This document shows positions 1 to 5,701 of a stretch of DNA of 6,273 nucleotides, piece after piece. The first letter of the stretch is position 1. Each line of letters opens with the position of its first letter. Both the position numbers and the translations under genes were made by a program. The DNA comes from Xanthobacteraceae bacterium. GTDB lineage: Bacteria > Pseudomonadota > Alphaproteobacteria > Rhizobiales > Xanthobacteraceae. The stretch lies in NCBI GenBank assembly GCA_030043285.1, contig JASHXZ010000121.1, positions 1 through 6,273 of the forward strand, given 5' to 3'. Under the pieces are notes generated by a model. That model made no database searches and was not told where the DNA came from. It was given only the letters and a program-made list of their open reading frames with translations.

Positions 1-1374
1 ATCGCCATCCTGGTGCGCGCCTCGTTCCAGATGCGCGAGTTCGAAGACCGCTTCGTCACGCTCGGCCTGCCCTACCGGGTGATCGGCGGCCCGCGCTTTT
101 ACGAGCGCGCCGAAATCCGCGACGCGCTCGCCTATCTGCGCGTGGTCAATTCGCCGGCCGACGATCTCGCTTTCGAGCGCATCGTCAACGTGCCGAAGCG
201 CGGGCTCGGCGACGCCACCGTGCAGCTCCTCCACGACCACGCTCGCAAGCGCCGCATACCGCTGACCGAAGCGGCGCGCGCCGTGGTCACCACTGATGAG
301 CTGAAACCAAAGCCGCGCGGCGCATTGCGCGGCGTGCTCGACTGCATCGACCGCTGGCGGGCGCAGCGCGAGGCGCTGCCGCACACTGAGTTGGCCGAAA
401 TCATCCTCGACGAATCCGGCTACACCGAGATGTGGCAGAAGGACCGCTCCGCCGACGCCGCGGGCCGCCTGGAGAATCTGAAAGAGCTGATCCGCTCCAT
501 GGACGAGTTCGAGAACCTGCAGGGTTTTTTGGAGCACATCTCGCTGGTGATGGACAACGAGAAGGCCGCCGAGGCCGACGCCGTCAACATTATGACCTTG
601 CACTCCGCCAAGGGCCTCGAATTCGACACCGTGTTCCTGCCCGGCTGGGAGGAAGGCGTGTTTCCCAACCAGCGCACGCTCGACGACCAGGGTCGCGCCA
701 GCCTCGAAGAGGAGCGCCGCCTCGCCCACGTGGGCATTACGCGCGCGAAAAAACGCGCCAAGATTTATTTCGCCACCAACCGGCGCATGCACGGCCTGTG
801 GCAGACCAACATTCCGTCGCGGTTTTTGGACGAGTTGCCCGAGGCCGACGTCGAGGTCACCGAGTCGCAAGCCGGCTTCGGCGGTTATGGCGGCTACGGC
901 GCCTCGCGCTTCGACGCCGCCACCTCGTTCGGCTCCAACTACACCACCCCCGGCTGGCAGCGCGCCCAAGGGCGCCGCGACCGCGGCGGCGGCGGCGGAT
1001 TTGAGGAGGCGGACGCTGCGGACTACGACGCTGATGACGCAGGAAGTGAGAGGGCCGACCCTCGCGCCGTTCACCTCTCCCCAGAGGGGAGAGGTCGAGC
1101 GACCCCTGACCTCGTCAGGGGTCGCGAGGGTGAGGGGGCTCGGACCTCGCGGCTAATCCCTGGCCCCACCTCACGCCGCCTGCCGCTCACCATCGAGGGC
1201 GAACTCGTCGCCAAATCCACCGGCACCACCTCCGCCTTCACGCTCGGCGACCGCGTCTTCCACCAAAAATTCGGCAACGGCAACATCACCGCCATCGACG
1301 GCAACAAGCTGACGATCCAGTTCGACAAAGCCGGGCAGAAGCGCGTTGTGGATAGTTTTGTGGAGCGGGTGTGA
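1..1374 (+). CDS. uvrD: UvrD/PcrA-type ATP-dependent DNA helicase, 3' part (5' end outside window)
   Basis: This is the C-terminal 457 codons of a superfamily 1A 3'-5' DNA helicase of nucleotide excision and mismatch repair. The frame is open from base 1, so the Walker A and DEAD-like half lies outside. Codon numbers count from base 1. Seen in order: the motif IV region (AILVRASFQMREFEDRF, 2-18); GGPRFYER (29-36) with EIRD (38-41) and NVPKRGLG (63-70), typical of UvrD/PcrA; motif V TLHSAKGLEFD (199-209); and motif VI EEERRLAHVGITRAKK (236-251), which carries the arginine finger region. A Gly/Tyr/Asp-rich linker follows (about 290-348), then a repeat-encoded stretch (about 349-393). The end (about 412-457, GDRVFHQKFGNGNI at its start) matches the Tudor-like domain that in PcrA/UvrD contacts RNA polymerase. 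The in-frame palindromic repeat in the linker is unusual. Assignment to UvrD/PcrA rather than Rep rests on that C-terminal domain. Confidence 0.95.
   Translation: MAILVRASFQMREFEDRFVTLGLPYRVIGGPRFYERAEIRDALAYLRVVNSPADDLAFERIVNVPKRGLGDATVQLLHDHARKRRIPLTEAARAVVTTDELKPKPRGALRGVLDCIDRWRAQREALPHTELAEIILDESGYTEMWQKDRSADAAGRLENLKELIRSMDEFENLQGFLEHISLVMDNEKAAEADAVNIMTLHSAKGLEFDTVFLPGWEEGVFPNQRTLDDQGRASLEEERRLAHVGITRAKKRAKIYFATNRRMHGLWQTNIPSRFLDELPEADVEVTESQAGFGGYGGYGASRFDAATSFGSNYTTPGWQRAQGRRDRGGGGGFEEADAADYDADDAGSERADPRAVHLSPEGRGRATPDLVRGREGEGARTSRLIPGPTSRRLPLTIEGELVAKSTGTTSAFTLGDRVFHQKFGNGNITAIDGNKLTIQFDKAGQKRVVDSFVERV
1045..1182. repeat. Palindromic repeat element lying in frame inside uvrD
   Basis: A GC-rich multi-hairpin element lies within the helicase frame. 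Stem 1 is a perfect 10-bp inverted repeat, ACCTCTCCCC at 1073-1082 and its complement at 1086-1095, with a 3-base loop. Stem 2 is a perfect 12-bp inverted repeat, GCGACCCCTGAC at 1099-1110 and its complement at 1114-1125, loop CTC. An enclosing 9-bp pair, ACCCTCGCG at 1058-1066 with CGCGAGGGT at 1123-1131, competes with the end of stem 2. The reading frame stays open throughout and yields an Arg/Gly/Pro-rich peptide (LSPEGRGRATPDLVRGREGE) with no resemblance to helicase sequence. Similar 'ctctcccc...ggggagag' repeats are common between genes in Hyphomicrobiales genomes. The hairpins are seen; the outer borders are estimated from where helicase-like sequence resumes. Confidence 0.8.
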
Positions 1375-1398
1375 TACATTCCCGACGAGGCAGCACAC

Positions 1399-1881
1399 AT
1401 GGCCGGATCGCGTAGAGACATCGAGGCGGCGCTCGCTCCTGGTGATGAACCGGTTCGCAGCGAGTACGAGCGTGACTTCTATTCATGGCTCATGGAGCAG
1501 GCGCGGCTTCTGCGCGAGGGGCGTTTCGACGCGCTCGACCGCGATAATTTGGCCGAGGAGATCGAGTCGTTGGGGCGCGAGCAGTTCAACAAGCTTGTCA
1601 GCGCATTGCGCATCGCGATGCTGCACATGCTGAAGTGGGATCACCAGCCTTCGCTGCGCTCGCGCAGTTGGGTGCTGTCCATCGGGGAGCAGCGGCTGGA
1701 GATCGCCGACGTGCTCGCCGACAATCCAGGTCTCAAGCCGCGCCTCGGCGAGGCGATCGCGCGCGCCTATCGTCGGGCGCGCATCGAGGCGGCGAGGGAG
1801 ACTGGACTGGAAGAAGCGGTTTTCCCGACCGAGTGCTCTTATTTGTTCGATGACGTCATTAAGCGCAATTTTTCGCTGTGA
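1399..1881 (+). CDS. DUF29 family protein
   Basis: A 160-residue protein of the DUF29 family, found widely in cyanobacteria and proteobacteria and without an established function. It has no signal peptide or membrane segment, so it is probably cytosolic. The family pattern is clear: YERDFYSWLMEQARLLREG (23-41), FDALDRDNLAEEIESLG (43-59), the aromatic LHMLKWDHQP (75-84), SRSW (88-91), EIADVLADNPGLKP (101-114), AARETGL (131-137) and FPTECSY (142-148). Length is normal for the family, and the predicted structure is mainly helical. The ATG at 1399 is preceded by GAGG at 1387-1390, 8 bases away, a good Shine-Dalgarno. It starts 24 bases after the uvrD stop, so it may be co-transcribed, but a functional link is not implied. 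Paralogues often occur in multiple copies in one genome, which points to a mobile or accessory gene. Confidence 0.93.
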   Translation: MAGSRRDIEAALAPGDEPVRSEYERDFYSWLMEQARLLREGRFDALDRDNLAEEIESLGREQFNKLVSALRIAMLHMLKWDHQPSLRSRSWVLSIGEQRLEIADVLADNPGLKPRLGEAIARAYRRARIEAARETGLEEAVFPTECSYLFDDVIKRNFSL

Positions 1882-2189
1882 ATCGGCAGGTGATTTTAGA
1901 CCGGACAAAGTATCGACTGGGCGAAGCACTCGGTTATTTATTCTGTGAGTTGGCGTTCAAGACGGATTGCCGCGGCCTTTTCCAATATTTTTATCGACTC
2001 GGCTGCTGGCTCTACGGCATCGCGACGGATGCTGGAGTTCGATGCGGGGAACTGGTGCAAAACCCGGCATTTGGTCGTGAGTTGGATGAGCCTTTCTATA
2101 TCCCGCGTTCGCACTAACGACATGGCGGAACTCGCGCCCAGCATTACGCTTAGCCGTAACAGCATAGTCTGAATGCTGCGAGGTCCCCC
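1882..2189. other. Low-GC gap between the DUF29 gene and the 49-codon gene
   Basis: About 300 bases with visibly more A/T than the surroundings (for example, the AT-rich stretch around 1981-2000). The only candidate gene is the doubtful reverse-strand ORF at 1938-2123. I see no convincing sigma-70-type promoter, terminator hairpin, tRNA or insertion-sequence end. The base composition suggests decayed or acquired DNA. Confidence 0.5.
1938..2123 (-). CDS. Possible small hypothetical protein, reverse strand
   Basis: A 61-codon reading frame, doubtful as a gene. The product begins MSLVRTRDIERLIQLTTKCR, then continues through RRDAVEPAAESIKILEKAAA to the end RLERQLTE. It would form two amphipathic helices without signal peptide or membrane segment. 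The 'DIERLIxL-x-KCR' opening resembles the many tiny helical proteins of unknown function in Bradyrhizobium-like genomes; this is a loose impression, not a family match. In-frame ATGs further upstream at 2144 and 2166 would lengthen it by 7 or 14 residues. No candidate start has a clear Shine-Dalgarno. G/C at third codon positions is about 58%, well below the neighbouring genes. A forward-strand GTG frame overlapping the DUF29 stop (1878-2117) covers the same bases and looks less protein-like because of its cysteine and aromatic content. Confidence 0.35.
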   Translation of the reverse strand: MSLVRTRDIERLIQLTTKCRVLHQFPASNSSIRRDAVEPAAESIKILEKAAAIRLERQLTE

Positions 2190-2339
2190 ATGATCCGCAA
2201 GCTTGTGTCCGGAAAGTACCGGCTGTACTCGCGCAAGAAGAATCCGAAGACCGGCAGGCGGCGCAACCTTGGCACGTTTGCGAGCCGCGGCGCCGCCGAG
2301 AAGCACGAGCGCGCCGTGCAGTATTTCAAGCGGCATTGA
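2190..2339 (+). CDS. Very basic 49-residue protein, AP2/integrase-arm-like (inferred)
   Basis: The product begins MIRKLVSGKYRLYSRKKN (1-18) and ends AEKHERAVQYFKRH (36-49). It contains 16 Lys/Arg against 2 Glu. The ATG has a Shine-Dalgarno GAGG at 2180-2183, 6 bases upstream, and codon choice is GC-rich as in the main genes. I recognise the sequence as a small conserved hypothetical protein of Hyphomicrobiales, with no known function. The pattern SGKYRLYSRKK, then GRRRNLGTF (22-30), then a helix AAEKHERAVQYFK (35-47) follows the three-strand-plus-helix layout of AP2 domains and of the arm-binding domains at the N-terminus of tyrosine integrases. On that basis nucleic-acid binding is a reasonable inference, unproven. 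It appears monocistronic: a large hairpin cluster begins 7 bases after the stop. Confidence 0.82.
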   Translation: MIRKLVSGKYRLYSRKKNPKTGRRRNLGTFASRGAAEKHERAVQYFKRH

Positions 2340-2345
2340 GGCCTT

Positions 2346-2491
2346 CATCCTCCCCGGTGCAAACGGAGGATGGTGGAGGGGGCGCGGGACTCGACGAATC
2401 TCTTTCGTCGCAGGCGAAGCGGCAGGGCCGGCACCCCCTCCCCCATCTTGCTTCGCAAGATGGTCCCCCTCCCCCGCTTCCACGGGGGAGG
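2346..2491. repeat. Intergenic cluster of inverted repeats (palindromic repeat element)
   Basis: Four perfect inverted repeats lie in 146 bases: CATCCTCC at 2346-2353 with 2365-2372; CGACGAA at 2392-2398 with 2404-2410; CCATCTTGC at 2443-2451 with 2455-2463; and CCTCCCCCG at 2468-2476 with 2483-2491. The segment GATGGTGGAGGGGGCG (2369-2384) also pairs with the C-rich tract at about 2432-2447 with two mismatches, so the whole block can fold as a larger cruciform. Elements of the form 'ccctccccc...hairpin...gggggagg' are scattered between genes in Hyphomicrobiales. The block starts right after the 49-codon gene and could attenuate its transcript, but there is no U-tract after any stem, so I do not call a factor-independent terminator. 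Confidence 0.75.
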
Positions 2492-2783
2492 AAAGATTGC
2501 CCCGCCGCCATCAAAAAAGCCGGCCACGCGGTCGTGACGATCGGACGCGGTTTCTTGCCAATCCCGCCGCATTTCATTCACCATTCTGCCAGGTCTGGAA
2601 TTTAGCTCCCGGCATTGAACCAAACGGCCGCGACGGGCTTCTAATACAGGGGCGAACTCCCCATCTCTTGGGGCGGTCGTTGCTGCATCACTCTTCACCG
2701 TCACGTCGCGATCGCTCCGTCAGGCGAGCTGTGGGCCCCGAGCCAAGGGACCCGGAGTTCAACGACCAAGATCGTAACCGGCT
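2492..2783. other. Intergenic region upstream of the L,D-transpeptidase
   Basis: About 290 bases with no convincing gene on either strand; the long frames crossing it lack a Shine-Dalgarno and run through the hairpin block. Minor structures only: CCCC/GGGG around 2661-2675, and GAGTTCA at 2755-2761, which is complementary to TGAACTC at 2783-2789. The transpeptidase promoter presumably lies here. TTGAAC (2615-2620) and TAATAC (2642-2647) are 21 bases apart, too far for a standard promoter. Confidence 0.4.
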
Positions 2784-2814
2784 GAACTCACGTACCCAGA
2801 ACTCACGTATCCAG
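2784..2814 (+). repeat. Two-copy 15-bp tandem repeat in the transpeptidase leader
   Basis: GAACTCACGTACCCA (from 2784) is followed at once by GAACTCACGTATCCA (from 2799), which differs at one base; a shared G closes each copy. The second copy ends 8 bases before the ATG at 2823 and adjoins the Shine-Dalgarno AGGTG (2813-2817). Either GAACTC can pair with the upstream GAGTTC (2755-2760), so alternative leader hairpins are possible. Confidence 0.6.
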
Positions 2815-2822
2815 GTGTCACC

Positions 2823-3590
2823 ATGCGTCTGCACAAGACAATCTTCCGCGCCGCGCTGTTAACCGCAGGGCTCGCTTTGCCGCTCGCCGCGCCGGCTTTC
2901 GCCAACGTCCTCATCACCGTCGATCAGGCCTCACAGCGCATGCTGGTCCAGGTCGATGGCGCCACCCGCTACGACTGGCCAGTGTCGACCGGCCGCGCCG
3001 GCTACAACACCCCGGACGGCACCTTCCGGCTGAACCGCATGGAGATCATGCATTACTCGAACGAGTACGAAGATGCGCCGATGCCGCATTCGATGTTCTT
3101 CGACCTGAACGGCCACGCCATCCACGGCTTCTCCGATACGCCGCATCTCGGCATGGCGGTGTCGCACGGCTGCGTGCGGCTGTCGCCCGCCAACGCCGCG
3201 GTGCTGTTCGACATCGTCAAGTCCGAGGGCATGGAGAACACCAGCGTGATCGTGCGTGGCCACATCCCGCCGCGCGGGCCGCTGATCGCGCGCCGCCAGG
3301 CGCCGCAGCAGCAGGCCGAGGTCGAGCCCGGCTACGGGCAGCAGGCCTACAGCGCGGCATCGCCCTACGCCGGCCAGCAGGCTTACGGACAGACCTACGG
3401 CCAGCGGACCTATGGCGAGCCAGCCTACGGACAGCAGCGCTACTATGGCCAGCAAGGCTACAGTCAGCAGGCTTACGGCCAGCAGCAACAGCCGAGCTAC
3501 TACGGCCGCTCCGCATTCCCGCCGCAGCCGGCGCCGGCCTACGGGCAGCCTTACGGCGGCCAAGCGTATTACGGCGGGTATTCGCAGTAG
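2823..3590 (+). CDS. Secreted YkuD L,D-transpeptidase with Tyr/Gln/Gly-rich tail
   Basis: A 255-residue periplasmic enzyme of the YkuD family. These cysteine enzymes form 3-3 cross-links in peptidoglycan or attach proteins to it. Residues 1-27 are a Sec signal peptide (basic MRLHK, hydrophobic core, APAFA before the cut at 27/28). The catalytic domain spans about 28-148, with [14 protein letters not shown] (57-70), AIHGF (99-103) and the active-site motif SHGCVRL (114-120); the nucleophile is Cys117 and His101 and His115 are the conserved histidines. A Pro/Arg/Gln linker leads to residues 170-255, a low-complexity tail of YGQQ-type repeats in which Tyr, Gln and Gly make up 54 of 86 residues and charge is nearly absent. 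The ATG at 2823 follows AGGTG at 2813-2817, 5 bases away. It converges with the methyltransferase downstream. There is no LysM or PG-binding domain, so the tail may serve as wall or envelope anchor (inference). Confidence 0.93.
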   Translation: MRLHKTIFRAALLTAGLALPLAAPAFANVLITVDQASQRMLVQVDGATRYDWPVSTGRAGYNTPDGTFRLNRMEIMHYSNEYEDAPMPHSMFFDLNGHAIHGFSDTPHLGMAVSHGCVRLSPANAAVLFDIVKSEGMENTSVIVRGHIPPRGPLIARRQAPQQQAEVEPGYGQQAYSAASPYAGQQAYGQTYGQRTYGEPAYGQQRYYGQQGYSQQAYGQQQQPSYYGRSAFPPQPAPAYGQPYGGQAYYGGYSQ

Positions 3591-3616
3591 CGATTTCGCC
3601 GCGCAAAATCACACCG

Positions 3617-3783
3617 TCGTTTCCCGGGCGCAGCGCAGCACGAAGTGGTGCGCTGCAGACCCGTGATCGTTTCAAACTCCGTGTGTGTAACGGTCCCGGA
3701 TCAGCGGTGCACCGCCATAGCGCGTCGAAGACGCGCGTGAAGGCGCTTTTCCCGCTACGCGCTGCACCGCATCCGGGAAACGA
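3617..3783. repeat. 167-bp element with 11-bp terminal inverted repeats and nested hairpins
   Basis: The ends are perfect inverted repeats: TCGTTTCCCGG at 3617-3627 and CCGGGAAACGA at 3773-3783. Inside are two stem-loops. Left: CGGG 3625-3628 with CCCG 3660-3663, and GCAGCGCA 3630-3637 with TGCGCTGC 3649-3656. Right: TCCCGGAT 3694-3701 with ATCCGGGA 3771-3778, GCGGTGCA 3704-3711 with TGCACCGC 3763-3770, and an inner GCGCGTC/GACGCGC hairpin (3720-3736). The ctgcaccgc/ccggga words are typical of short palindromic repeats in Bradyrhizobium-like genomes. No target-site duplication is visible. It fills almost all of the space between two convergent genes. Confidence 0.75.
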
Positions 3784-3791
3784 TTTATTTT
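3694..3791 (+). terminator. Possible terminator for the transpeptidase gene
   Basis: The strong right-hand stem (8 bp plus 8 bp, 3694-3711 with 3763-3778) is followed on the + strand by AAACG and then a T-rich stretch (3784-3791) that overlaps the methyltransferase stop codon. The T-tract starts about 5 bases after the stem and is interrupted, and the stem encloses a long loop, so this is a weak factor-independent terminator candidate. Its position between convergent genes fits. Confidence 0.35.
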
Positions 3792-4563
3792 AATTCGGCT
3801 TCTGAAATTTCAGCACGAAATTGTCGACCGGCATGACTGGCTTGTAGCTCACGAAGTCGTGGGTGTCGTTCGGATTGCGCCAGAAATTGCCTTCGCCGAC
3901 GACCTTGAAGCCGGCCGCTTCGACCTCCTTGCGCAGTGTGCCTTCCTCGATGCGATGCAGCGTCTTGACCACCGAGATGCCCTGCCCGGGCAGCGCCGAA
4001 TGATCGGCGATCACCAGAAAGCCGCCGGGTTTGAGCGCAGCGAACATTTTGCGGTCCATCGCGGCGCGGTCGACGTTCATGTAGACGGTGTCGTGGTAGT
4101 AGAACAGGAACGTGATCAGATCGAGGTTATTCACGCCGGGCGGGATCGGATCGTCGAACGGGCGATAGTCGGCGCGCGCGTCCGCCATCGCCGGCGTTTT
4201 CAGCCGCGCCTCGAACGCGGTCTTGGGTTTCTCGCCGAGGTCGGCCGGGTTTTGGCCGTAGACCATGCCGTTCGGCGCCACGGCGCGCGCCAACAGCTCG
4301 GTCGAGTAGCCGCCGCCGGCGCCCATATCGAGCACCTTCATGCCGGGGCGCACGCCGGCGAACACCAGGAACGGCACAGGGTCGCGGCGCTGGTCGGCCT
4401 TGCGGTCGGCCTCGCTCCGATCCGGCGCGGCAAGGAGCTTGGCGTAGTCCGGCGTCTGTCCCTGGGCGCGCGCGCCGCCGGCAGCGAGGCCGAGGCCGCC
4501 GCCAGCCGCCAGCGCGGCCGCCAAAGTTGCCGCTAAAATCGTCCGTTGTTTCGTCCTGACCAT
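3790..4563 (-). CDS. Exported class I SAM-dependent methyltransferase
   Basis: A 257-residue protein with a Rossmann-type methyltransferase fold and an N-terminal signal peptide. Residues 1-33 have a basic start (MVRTKQR), a long Ala/Leu/Gly core and an AxA site (ARA, cut near 33/34). Motif I, VLDMGAGGGYSTELLA (77-92), is the SAM-binding loop; later motifs are NNLDLITFLFYYHDT (145-159) and FAALKPGGFLVIADHSA (174-190), then HRIEEGTLRKEVEAAGFKVV (203-222). This matches the 'predicted methyltransferase' group often assigned COG4798; the substrate is unknown. I chose the second of two adjacent ATGs because GGAG (4573-4570) is 6 bases before it and only 3 before the first (4566). A TTG start at 4626 is less likely. 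The gene is divergent from prmA. An exported SAM enzyme is odd, because SAM is cytosolic. Confidence 0.87.
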   Translation of the reverse strand: MVRTKQRTILAATLAAALAAGGGLGLAAGGARAQGQTPDYAKLLAAPDRSEADRKADQRRDPVPFLVFAGVRPGMKVLDMGAGGGYSTELLARAVAPNGMVYGQNPADLGEKPKTAFEARLKTPAMADARADYRPFDDPIPPGVNNLDLITFLFYYHDTVYMNVDRAAMDRKMFAALKPGGFLVIADHSALPGQGISVVKTLHRIEEGTLRKEVEAAGFKVVGEGNFWRNPNDTHDFVSYKPVMPVDNFVLKFQKPN

Positions 4564-4619
4564 CATCGTCTCCAGCTTTGCGCTCGGTTCCATGCTAGCC
4601 CAATCCGACACGGCCGCCG

Positions 4620-4650
4620 TTGACAAGCGCGTGAGTCATCGGGGTAAAGA
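4620..4650 (+). promoter_or_regulatory. Possible promoter towards prmA
   Basis: A perfect -35 hexamer TTGACA (4620-4625) is followed after 19 bases by TAAAGA (4645-4650), a poor -10. The spacing is longer than the usual 16-18 bases. It lies in the divergent intergenic region (4567-4774) about 125 bases before prmA. I see no better candidate and no evident operator or riboswitch there. Confidence 0.25.
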
Positions 4651-4774
4651 CTGTGGAAAAGCTCCGGATTAGGCTGTGCATGAAAGTTGCAAAACGACGC
4701 GCAAGGCCGCGACACTGCCTCCTGGCAATTTATTGTGAATTATCCGCATAAGCCGAAACTAACTTGTCTCGCCA

Positions 4775-5692
4775 ATGGCTTCACCCGCACGATCGCCGCG
4801 CCCACAGCTCGCCGCCAGCCTTGAAACCGACGAACCAACGGCGCATCGGATAGCCGACGCGTTTTTCGAGCGTTCGGCCGGTCAAGGCGCGGTCAGCTTC
4901 GTGAATGCCGGCCGCGACCGTTGGCGCGTCACATTCTATGTTGGTCGCGGAATAGAGGCGCGGCTGGCGCGCGAACTGGTCGCGAATGCCGCCATCGATG
5001 CGCCGCCGCTGCGCTTTCGCCGCATCGCTGCGGCGAATTGGGTCAAGGAGAGCCTCGCCGACCTGAAGCCGGTCGAGGCCGGGCGCTTCGTCGTGCACGG
5101 CGCGCACGATCGGGCCCGCATCGCGCCGAACCAGATCGGCATCGAGATCGAGGCGGCGCTCGCGTTCGGCACCGGCCACCACGGCACCACGCGCGGCTGT
5201 CTCCTGGCGCTCGACACGATCTGCAAGGCGCGCTCGCGCACTCCCATTGACCGCATTCTCGATCTCGGCACCGGCTCGGGCGTACTCGCCATCGCCGCCG
5301 CCCGCGCGCTGCGGCGGCCCGTGCTGGCGACCGACATCGACCCGCAAGCCGTTCACACCGCGCTCGTCAATGCGCGGCGCAACGGCGTCGGCGCGCTGGT
5401 CGACGTGCGGCACGCCGACGGCGTTGTCGGGTTGCGCGGCTGCGCGCCGTTCGACCTCGTCTTCGCGAATATTCTGCTCAAGCCGCTACAACGCTTCGCC
5501 GCCGCGCTGACGCAACGACTCGCCGCGCCTGGCGGGCGCGTCGTTCTCTCCGGCATCCTCCCGGCGCAGGCCAATACCGTCATCGCCGCCTATCACCGCC
5601 TGACGCTGCTGCGGCGCACCGATCTCGACGGCTGGACGACGCTGGTCTTCGCCCGTGCGCAGGCCCTCCCCTCCGGGCGAAGGTCTTGCTAG
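4775..5692 (+). CDS. prmA: Ribosomal protein L11 methyltransferase
   Basis: PrmA is a cytosolic SAM enzyme that trimethylates amino groups of ribosomal protein L11. The 305-residue product shows the N-terminal substrate-recognition domain (about 12-85) and the linker NWVKESLADLKPVEAGRF (88-105). It then has the PrmA signature AFGTGHHGTT (130-139), SAM motif I ILDLGTGSGVLAIAAA (161-176), acidic loop ATDIDPQAV (185-193) and the NILLKPL motif (232-238), where most relatives have NI-x-x-x-PL for the target amine. Length is close to the family's usual 290-300. The ATG at 4775 has no recognisable Shine-Dalgarno, but no other in-frame start fits, since the N-terminal domain begins within about 15 residues. 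The last dozen residues (AQALPSGRRSC) look like a lineage-specific extension. The downstream aminopeptidase starts 9 bases after the stop, suggesting an operon. Confidence 0.95.
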   Translation: MASPARSPRPQLAASLETDEPTAHRIADAFFERSAGQGAVSFVNAGRDRWRVTFYVGRGIEARLARELVANAAIDAPPLRFRRIAAANWVKESLADLKPVEAGRFVVHGAHDRARIAPNQIGIEIEAALAFGTGHHGTTRGCLLALDTICKARSRTPIDRILDLGTGSGVLAIAAARALRRPVLATDIDPQAVHTALVNARRNGVGALVDVRHADGVVGLRGCAPFDLVFANILLKPLQRFAAALTQRLAAPGGRVVLSGILPAQANTVIAAYHRLTLLRRTDLDGWTTLVFARAQALPSGRRSC

Positions 5693-5701
5693 ATTCCGGG
5701 C

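Noticed and set aside
1878..2117. Forward GTG-initiated 79-codon frame overlapping the DUF29 stop codon
   Set aside because: The GTGA overlap looks like coupling, but there is no Shine-Dalgarno, and the product is rich in Cys, Tyr and Phe with no recognisable pattern, as expected for the reverse complement of another frame.
1399..2339. DUF29 gene plus the small downstream frames as a toxin-antitoxin or defence module
   Set aside because: The genes are separated by a 300-base gap and a possible opposite-strand ORF, show no catalytic toxin motif, and DUF29 has no established toxin role.
2615..2647. TTGAAC...TAATAC promoter for the transpeptidase
   Set aside because: Spacer of 21 bases is too long, and no alternative -10 sits at 16-18 bases.
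2345..2704. Reverse frames of 83-119 codons over the hairpin cluster
   Set aside because: The residues come from repeat DNA (Arg/Gly/Pro runs); no Shine-Dalgarno and no family resemblance.
2203..2862. Forward 219-codon frame across the intergenic region
   Set aside because: It runs out of frame through the 49-codon gene, through the hairpin block and into the transpeptidase start; its Pro/Arg/Ser-rich product is typical of a random GC-rich frame.
4781..5413. Long reverse-strand frame opposite prmA
   Set aside because: Antisense shadow of a well-supported gene; high-GC codon bias keeps the opposite frames open.
5661..5692. C-rich end of prmA (cctcccctccgggcg) as another copy of the palindromic repeat
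   Set aside because: No inverted-repeat partner of useful length is present, so the similarity is limited to a short C-rich run.
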